Shown piece by piece: positions 59,470 to 64,000 of a stretch of DNA of 64,000 nt. The position numbers were made by a program, and so were the translations under genes. The notes beneath the pieces were generated by a model. The model made no database searches. It was not told where the DNA came from and saw nothing but the letters and a program-made list of their open reading frames with translations. The first letter of the stretch is position 1. Each line of letters begins with the position of its first letter. The DNA is from Peribacillus butanolivorans (GTDB taxonomy: Bacteria; Bacillota; Bacilli; Bacillales; DSM-1321): the NCBI RefSeq assembly GCF_001273755.1, contig NZ_LGYA01000005.1, forward strand, positions 533,842 through 597,841. The letters run 5' to 3'.

Positions 59470-59910
59470 ATGGCTAAAAAAGGATACATACTTATGGAAA
59501 ATGGAGAAAAAATCGAATTCGATCTTTTCCCGAACGAAGCACCAAACACAGTAGCTAACTTCGAAAACTTAGCGAACACAGGATTTTATAACGGCGTAGT
59601 ATTTCACCGTGTCATCCCAGGTTTCGTAAGCCAAGGTGGAGATCCAACAGGTACAGGTGCAGGCGGAAGTGGCACACAGATTAAGTGTGAAACTGTAGGA
59701 AATCCTCATAAACATGAAGCAGGTAGCCTATCTATGGCACATGCTGGAAAAGACACTGGCTCAAGCCAATTCTTTATCGTTCACGCACCGCAACCACATC
59801 TTAACGGTGTCCACACGGTATTCGGTAAAGTAACATCTGGACTTGAAACAGCTAAAGCTATGAAAAATGGCGACAAAATGGAGAAAGTCGAAGTTTTTGA
59901 CGCTGAATAA
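59470..59910 (+). CDS. ppiB: Cytosolic peptidyl-prolyl cis-trans isomerase (cyclophilin)
   Basis: A 146-aa cyclophilin (B. subtilis PpiB 143 aa). Core motifs FENLANTGFYNGVVFHRVIPGF with the active Arg, VSQGGDPTGTGAGG, SMAHAGKDTGSSQFFI and NGVHTVFGKV are complete. It speeds proline isomerisation in protein folding. ATG 59470 is used since AAAGGAG stands eight bases before; the frame is open a little further upstream but without a ribosome site. Own terminator. Confidence 0.96.
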   Translation: MAKKGYILMENGEKIEFDLFPNEAPNTVANFENLANTGFYNGVVFHRVIPGFVSQGGDPTGTGAGGSGTQIKCETVGNPHKHEAGSLSMAHAGKDTGSSQFFIVHAPQPHLNGVHTVFGKVTSGLETAKAMKNGDKMEKVEVFDAE

Positions 59911-59919
59911 TGGATGTAG

Positions 59920-59949
59920 AAAGAGGAAGCATTATGCTTCCTCTTTTTT
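59920..59949 (+). terminator. Terminator of ppiB
   Basis: AAAGAGGAAGCAT pairs with ATGCTTCCTCTTT directly, then T-run. Confidence 0.92.
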
Positions 59950-60167
59950 TGGTCTTAAAATCCATGTTAGTGTGGACCGCATAGCATATCTGGAAAGAAG
60001 ATGAGAGGGGGGGAGCCAACAGCTAATCAAAAAATTGCTTGTCTTTTTTTCGTCAAATCAGGATCTTAGACTTTCGTTGAGAATATTTGATATAAAGTAG
60101 TTTTTTTTCAATTTTAAGCATTTACCGCCCCTCTTTAATGTTATTAGTATCTTTCCTTTATCATTTC

Positions 60168-60251
60168 CCGCCAGAAGACTCCCTCTTCAAGCGTGTGAAG
60201 GGCGAGAGCCCAGTGGTAAGGGGGAGATGAATGGCGGTTGGCATAAGCCAA
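60168..60251 (+). ncRNA. Folded leader RNA upstream of tnpB
   Basis: 84 bases with nested helices: outer CCGCCA/TGGCGG (60168-60173 with 60232-60237), next CTCCC/GGGAG (60179-60183 with 60222-60226), inside it TTCA/TGAA (60186-60189 with 60196-60199) and GGGC-GAGA-GCCC (60200-60211, a GNRA tetraloop), then TTGGC-ATAA-GCCAA (60238-60251). The multi-branch fold is unlikely by chance. Role unknown: cis-regulator of tnpB or part of the element's end. Confidence 0.55.
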
Positions 60252-60310
60252 AGTAATCTTTTAGCAAACATACGTTCGATAGTTAATAATAACATAAGGG
60301 GGTGAAACCA

Positions 60311-61516
60311 ATGGTCGTAAACAAAGCTTATAAATTTCGAATCTATCCAACTAAAGAACAACTAGTTCTAATCAATAAAACGATCGGCTGCTCCCGTTTT
60401 GTCTATAACTTCTTTTTAGGCAAACAAAAGGAGAAAGATGCCTACTGGTATATTTGTGAAGAAATGAAGCAGTACGGCCAATTACCCTCTAATGAATGGA
60501 AAGGTTCTTATCTGAATAAATACGCAACAATCAAAGAACTTCCAGCTTTAAAGAAAGAGTATTCTTTCCTGAAAGAAGTAGACAGTATTGCCTTACAGAA
60601 ATCGGTGGAAAATTTAGCAGATTCCTATAGTCGATATTATAAAAAGCAAAACAAGTCACCACGCTTCAAATCGAAAAAGAATCCTATCCAGTCCTACACG
60701 ACTAAATATACGAATGGAAATATCGGAATAATTGGAAACAAAATCAAATTGCCAAAACTCGGTCTAGTTCGTTTTGCTAAAAGCCGCGAAGTCGAAGGGC
60801 GAATCATCAATGCCACAATCAGGCGGAAACCTTCGGGTAAATATTTCATTTCCGTTTTAGCGGAAACCAATGTACAAGTACTTTCTAAAACGAATCGTTC
60901 GTGCGGTGTAGATGTTGGTTTGAAGAATTTTGCTATTCTTTCAGATGGTACGGTCTATCAAAACCCAAAATTCTTCCGGACGGTCGAAAAGAAATTGGCC
61001 AAAGCACAACGGATTCTTTCAAGGCGACAAGAAATAGCCTTGAATCAAAATAAACCATTGGCTGAAGCCAAAAACTATCAAAAACAAAAACGAAAAGTGG
61101 CTATCCTACACGAAAAAATTTCAAATGCCCGAATGGATTACTTACATAAAGTTTCTACCGAAATCATCAAAAACCACGATGTTATTGGAATGGAAGACTT
61201 GCAAGTGTCGAATATGATGAAAAATCACAAACTAGCTAAAGGTATTAGTGAAGTATCTTGGTACCTATTCAAAAAAATGTTGGAATACAAAGCAAAATGG
61301 TATGGTAAACAAATCGTGACCGTATCTAAAACGTTTGCTTCTAGCCAATTGTGTTCTAGCTGCGGTTACCAAAATAAAGACGTTAAACATCTGAATCTTC
61401 GTGAATGGGATTGTCCTTTTTGTTCTACTCACCACGATCGAGATATTAACACAGGACTCAATCTAATGAATGAAGCCATAAGGCTTCTAACCGTAGGAAC
61501 TACGGGAGTAGCCTAA
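60311..61516 (+). CDS. tnpB: TnpB RNA-guided nuclease (OrfB of IS605 family)
   Basis: A 401-aa TnpB of normal length. N-terminal helix-turn-helix (YKFRIYPTKEQLVLINKTIG), a beta/wedge part, and a split RuvC nuclease with all three acidic residues visible: Asp in CGVDVGLKNFAIL, Glu in IGMEDLQVSNM and Asp in HDRDINTGLNLMNEA. A zinc ribbon with CSSCG and CPFC lies before the last one. TnpB proteins use an RNA from the element's right end to cut DNA next to a short motif and so keep the element. ATG 60311 follows AAGGGGG; GTG 60302 lies within that site. Confidence 0.93.
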   Translation: MVVNKAYKFRIYPTKEQLVLINKTIGCSRFVYNFFLGKQKEKDAYWYICEEMKQYGQLPSNEWKGSYLNKYATIKELPALKKEYSFLKEVDSIALQKSVENLADSYSRYYKKQNKSPRFKSKKNPIQSYTTKYTNGNIGIIGNKIKLPKLGLVRFAKSREVEGRIINATIRRKPSGKYFISVLAETNVQVLSKTNRSCGVDVGLKNFAILSDGTVYQNPKFFRTVEKKLAKAQRILSRRQEIALNQNKPLAEAKNYQKQKRKVAILHEKISNARMDYLHKVSTEIIKNHDVIGMEDLQVSNMMKNHKLAKGISEVSWYLFKKMLEYKAKWYGKQIVTVSKTFASSQLCSSCGYQNKDVKHLNLREWDCPFCSTHHDRDINTGLNLMNEAIRLLTVGTTGVA

Positions 61517-61600
61517 TTAAAAATTGGCCGATAGGCTAATGTTCTTAGGAATCCCCCACTACAATCAGACCGTAAGGTCGATAAGTGGTGGGTAGTTCAA
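61480..61600 (+). ncRNA. Probable omega/reRNA scaffold at the element right end
   Basis: The 3' end of tnpB and the next 84 bases form helices: AGCCTA/TAGGCT (61510-61515 with 61533-61538), CCCCCACT/AGTGGTGGG (61553-61560 with 61583-61591) enclosing GACC-GTAA-GGTC (61568-61579). Known TnpB guide RNAs cover this region and take their guide from the bases directly after the element, here from 61601. Confidence 0.6.
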
Positions 61601-61634
61601 AGGCTCACCCATTCTTTTAAAAAGGGGAAAATAA

Positions 61635-61661
61635 AAAAGAGCATTGAAAATTGCTCTTTTA
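61635..61661 (-). terminator. Terminator of the SDR gene
   Basis: On the minus strand AAAAGAGCA ATTTTCAA TGCTCTTTT, then TT. Confidence 0.85.
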
Positions 61662-61692
61662 ACGAATGTTTTATAAGTGATTGACTCGATGA

Positions 61693-62631
61693 TTATTTAT
61701 TGAATATGTCTGCAGTAAAACTATATTTGACACCTGTCATAGTTTCCGAAATATCCCACAATTTCTTCGAGGTTTCCTCATTATATAAAGTATTAATAAT
61801 ATCGTCTTTTTTAGGAAAGCCTTTTCTGCCTTTCTTTCCATCGGGTCCGATGTATTCTCCGCCTGTTAAGGCAGGTTCAGTCGCGGCGTACAGAGTCGGA
61901 AGCGCCCCCATGCTTGCAGGCTGGGTGATAGTTTTGGAAAGAAAGTGGACGAACTTATTTACCGGTCTTCCTGATCCGCGTGACATAAGATTCGTATGAG
62001 CAAGGCCAGGGTGACAGGCAACACTAATCGAGTCGGCTTGGTGCTGATTGAACTTGTTCTGTAATTCGCGGGCGAAGAGAAGATTGGCGAGCTTACTTTG
62101 CCCATAGTATTTCATGGGCTTATAATTAGTTTCACCATTTAAGTTATCGAAGTCAATAAATCCATTGATGGCGGCTAAGCTGCTTAATGTGACTACCCTC
62201 GATTTTGGTGTAGACAGAATACACGGAAGAAGCAGACCTGTCAAAGCAAAATGACCGAGATGATTGCTTCCTAATTGTAGCTCGAAGCCGTCCTTCGTCT
62301 TACTGTAAGGTGGGATCATGACACCTGCATTATTGATAAGAACAGAAAGTGAGTCATAGTTTTCCAAATAGGAATCAGCAAAATGACGAATGCTGCTTAA
62401 ATCACTTAAATCGAGCTGCATCACTCGTACGTCCGCCTTAGGGTAGACGGAGGTAATTCTTTCGACAGCCTTTTCGCCCTTAGAAGCATTCCGAACAGCA
62501 AGAATTATCTCGGCCCCTTTACTAGCGAGCACAAAGGCTGTTTCAAAGCCAATACCGCTATTAGCTCCGGTAATCACAATCGTTTTCCCAGTTACATCTA
62601 CCATTTCTTCACCATTCCACTTTTCACTCAT
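61693..62631 (-). CDS. Short-chain dehydrogenase/reductase (retinol dehydrogenase-like)
   Basis: A 312-aa classical-type SDR. NAD(P) motif TGANSGIGFETAFVLASKGA, NNAGVM, the catalytic Ser in VVTLSSLAA and YGQSK (Tyr-x-x-x-Lys), then CHPGLAHTNL. The long C-terminal part and YIGPDGKKGRKG match the retinol dehydrogenase/WWOX-like group that is common in bacteria with unknown substrates. ATG 62631 is chosen over an upstream ATG at 62673 because of the AAAGGTG site before it and the family length. Single gene. Confidence 0.9.
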   Translation of the reverse strand: MSEKWNGEEMVDVTGKTIVITGANSGIGFETAFVLASKGAEIILAVRNASKGEKAVERITSVYPKADVRVMQLDLSDLSSIRHFADSYLENYDSLSVLINNAGVMIPPYSKTKDGFELQLGSNHLGHFALTGLLLPCILSTPKSRVVTLSSLAAINGFIDFDNLNGETNYKPMKYYGQSKLANLLFARELQNKFNQHQADSISVACHPGLAHTNLMSRGSGRPVNKFVHFLSKTITQPASMGALPTLYAATEPALTGGEYIGPDGKKGRKGFPKKDDIINTLYNEETSKKLWDISETMTGVKYSFTADIFNK

Positions 62632-62782
62632 CACCAACCACACCTTTCCACACATTCTATATCTATCTATCATATACCCAAATAATTCCTATATGTCACA
62701 TTTAGAGGTGTGAAAGAGTGTAATCAAATCGAAAAACATGTTAAGTCTAATTTAACTTAAGGGTAAGCCGGCTTTTAAACGA

Positions 62783-63553
62783 TTACAAAATTTTTATGTA
62801 ATCAATAATATTTTTTATGATTAAGAAAACAGTAACAAAGATAAATAACACTCTTACATATGCTACTCCTTTCTTAATGGCGAATTTAGAACCTACTAAA
62901 GCTCCTGCAATCATAGAAATCCCCATCGGTATCCCATAGGAAAAGTTGACCGCATCAAGAAAAATGAACATGATGAGCGCCGCAATATTACTTCCGAAGT
63001 TTAGAAATTTTGCGTTTCCCGCTGAGTGTAAAAAATCGAAACCAATAATCAAAAAGGCAAATAATATAAAGGATCCTGTTCCAGCACCTAAAAATCCATC
63101 ATAAAAACCAATTGCAAATATAGTAAATGAAAATAGTAGGGCTTTTTGCAAAGAGAGTTTTTGGTAAGTCGATTCATGTCCCCAGTTTTTCTTTAGAATC
63201 GTATAAATAGCAACGGCTATTAAGAGAACTAATACCATTGGCTTTAATAATTCGGGTGAGACAAAATTGACTACCCAGGCACCTAGTAAGGACCCTGTGA
63301 AAATAAGAGGAAACAACTTTGCTACTAATTGAAAATCGACTTTTCCTGAACGGATAAAGGCAATGGTACTTGTTAAAGATCCCATTGAACTGGCCAATTT
63401 ATTCGTAGCAATTGCCGCTGTAGGGGAGAGACCTGAAAATAATAAAGCAGGTATAGAAATGAGACCTCCGCCTCCGACTACAGAATCAATGAATGCTGCT
63501 AGAAATCCGAAACATACTAACAACAAAAGTGTAGAAATATTAATATCTTCCAT
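62783..63553 (-). CDS. TSUP (TauE/SafE) family membrane exporter
   Basis: A 256-aa protein with about eight helices. Family motifs: FLAAFIDSVVGGGGLISIPALLFSGLSP near the start and FYDGFLGAGTGSFILFAFLIIGFDF in the second half, the two repeated Gly-rich signatures of TSUP. Members export sulfite, sulfoacetate or other sulfur organics. GGAGGTTT stands before ATG. It is divergent from a TrmB-type regulator and a perfect 13-base inverted repeat lies between them, so regulation by that protein is plausible. Confidence 0.9.
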   Translation of the reverse strand: MEDINISTLLLLVCFGFLAAFIDSVVGGGGLISIPALLFSGLSPTAAIATNKLASSMGSLTSTIAFIRSGKVDFQLVAKLFPLIFTGSLLGAWVVNFVSPELLKPMVLVLLIAVAIYTILKKNWGHESTYQKLSLQKALLFSFTIFAIGFYDGFLGAGTGSFILFAFLIIGFDFLHSAGNAKFLNFGSNIAALIMFIFLDAVNFSYGIPMGISMIAGALVGSKFAIKKGVAYVRVLFIFVTVFLIIKNIIDYIKIL

Positions 63554-63655
63554 CCAAGAAACCTCCGTATCAATAGAATTAAAGACGAACCACTCGCTGA
63601 TTGGGACTCCTTAATCCAAAGTTATCTACTTTACTAAAAAAATTAGAGTAAGACA

Positions 63656-63687
63656 TTTTTAGTTACTACTTAGATAGTAACTAAAAA
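63656..63687. promoter_or_regulatory. Inverted repeat between TSUP and TrmB genes
   Basis: TTTTTAGTTACTA and TAGTAACTAAAAA form a perfect 13-base inverted repeat with a 6-base centre. It lies about 103 bases before the TSUP start on - and 105 before the regulator start on +. It may be an operator; A/T feet would also allow a terminator. Confidence 0.5.
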
Positions 63688-63791
63688 AATCATCCATGTA
63701 AATAAGACTTTTACGATTTTATAACTTCTTAACTTTTCAAATAGAGATTTGGTATGATAGATATAACTTACTAATTGCACTAGGAGGTACT

Positions 63792-64000
63792 ATGCAAGAT
63801 ATCATTCAAAAAATTCAGTCTCTAGGATTTAGTCAATATGAAGCAAAGGCTTATGTTTCTTTGGTACGTCAAGGACCAACAAGTGCCTATCAAGTGAGCA
63901 AGGAATCAGGAATTCCTAGAGCACGTATCTATGAAATATTAAATGGGCTTCAAGAAGAGGGAATCGTGTTAAAAGAAGAAATTAATGATTCGGTTCAATA
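63792..64000 (+). CDS. TrmB-family transcriptional regulator, 5' part
   Basis: Cut by the window end; 69 codons visible. MQDIIQKIQSLGFSQYEAKA then YVSLVRQGPTSAYQVSKESG and IPRARIYEILNGLQEEGIV are the winged-helix start of TrmB proteins, which in full (about 250 aa) also bear a ligand domain for sugars or other metabolites. AGGAGG lies four bases before ATG. Divergent from the TSUP exporter, which could be its target. Confidence 0.85.
   Translation, partial: MQDIIQKIQSLGFSQYEAKAYVSLVRQGPTSAYQVSKESGIPRARIYEILNGLQEEGIVLKEEINDSVQ

Larger units (their letters stand above)
60092..61600 (+). mobile_element. IS200/IS605-type element with tnpB only
   Basis: A solitary tnpB gene flanked by sequences of this family. 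The right end is a pair of hairpins after the gene finishing in GGTAGTTCAA at 61600. The left end is less sure: TTGAT at 60087-60091, a known target-adjacent motif of one TnpB group, is the best candidate junction, followed by AT-rich DNA and a folded leader (60168-60251). No tnpA is present, so the copy cannot move alone. Confidence 0.6.

Noticed and set aside
60268..60281. LexA-like sequence AAACATACGTTCG before tnpB
   Set aside because: One core base is wrong (AAAC for GAAC) and it lies in a mobile element leader; not strong enough.
1..64000. CRISPR arrays, tRNA or rRNA genes, prophage or integrase
   Set aside because: No regularly spaced direct repeats with unique spacers, no tRNA-like cloverleaf and no phage structural gene were found on reading.

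Overview
The window is low-GC Firmicute DNA that looks like a Bacillaceae chromosome, probably a soil Bacillus or Peribacillus type. It carries an alpha/beta-type small acid-soluble spore protein, spore cortex hydrolases (SleL/YaaH-like, CwlJ), a GerA-type germinant receptor, many AGGAGG ribosome binding sites with TTG or GTG starts, and the gene order yugI-yuzA-yugJ-pgi-yugN-yugO known from Bacillus subtilis. No rRNA, tRNA, CRISPR array or prophage was seen.

Layout. 0-6 kb: the yug block (S1 protein, iron alcohol dehydrogenase, phosphoglucose isomerase, K+ channel). 6-13 kb: spore coat/cortex hydrolase, SASP, glycerophosphodiesterase, UppP, SteT-like amino acid exchanger, MFS carrier. 13-16 kb: decayed genes (chemoreceptor tail, RsbR-like STAS gene with a nonsense codon) and small hypotheticals. 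16-18 kb: membrane-anchored penicillin acylase. 18.3-19.5 kb: a SigO/RsoA/YvrJ-like two-part sigma factor locus with a LexA-like box in the sigma promoter. 20-26 kb: GNAT, DinB-fold protein and a 1272-aa secreted bifunctional nucleotidase. 26-32 kb: a germinant receptor locus that is split, A and D genes on + and B and C genes on -. 32-39 kb: amino acid permease, MFS/ArsR pair next to a truncated nuclease, TetR. 39-44 kb: catalase with a PerR box, LysM-M14 peptidase, purT. 44-48.5 kb: alkaline phosphatase with a phased Pho box, and a truncated copy of the phosphatase promoter and leader. 48.5-50.5 kb: a zinc-starvation block (COG0523 GTPase, zinc-free L33 and S14) with three Zur boxes. 52-55 kb: TetR plus ABC exporter operon. 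55-60 kb: DUF1292, CwlJ, PAS histidine kinase, YhdH/YhfP oxidoreductase, PpiB. 60-61.6 kb: an IS605-type element carrying only tnpB, with a structured leader. 61.7-64 kb: SDR, TSUP exporter, TrmB regulator (cut by the window end).

The genes mostly serve spore formation/germination, nutrient stress (phosphate, zinc, peroxide) and transport. Stress sites read directly from sequence (PhoP, Zur, PerR, PurR, LexA, cre) support those assignments. The most interesting parts are the LexA-linked SigO/RsoA/YvrJ locus, the PhoP-boxed 56-aa exported peptide derived from phoA, the split ger locus, the folded leader of the solo tnpB, and two kinds of dispersed repeats, one sitting inside a duplicated purT terminator.
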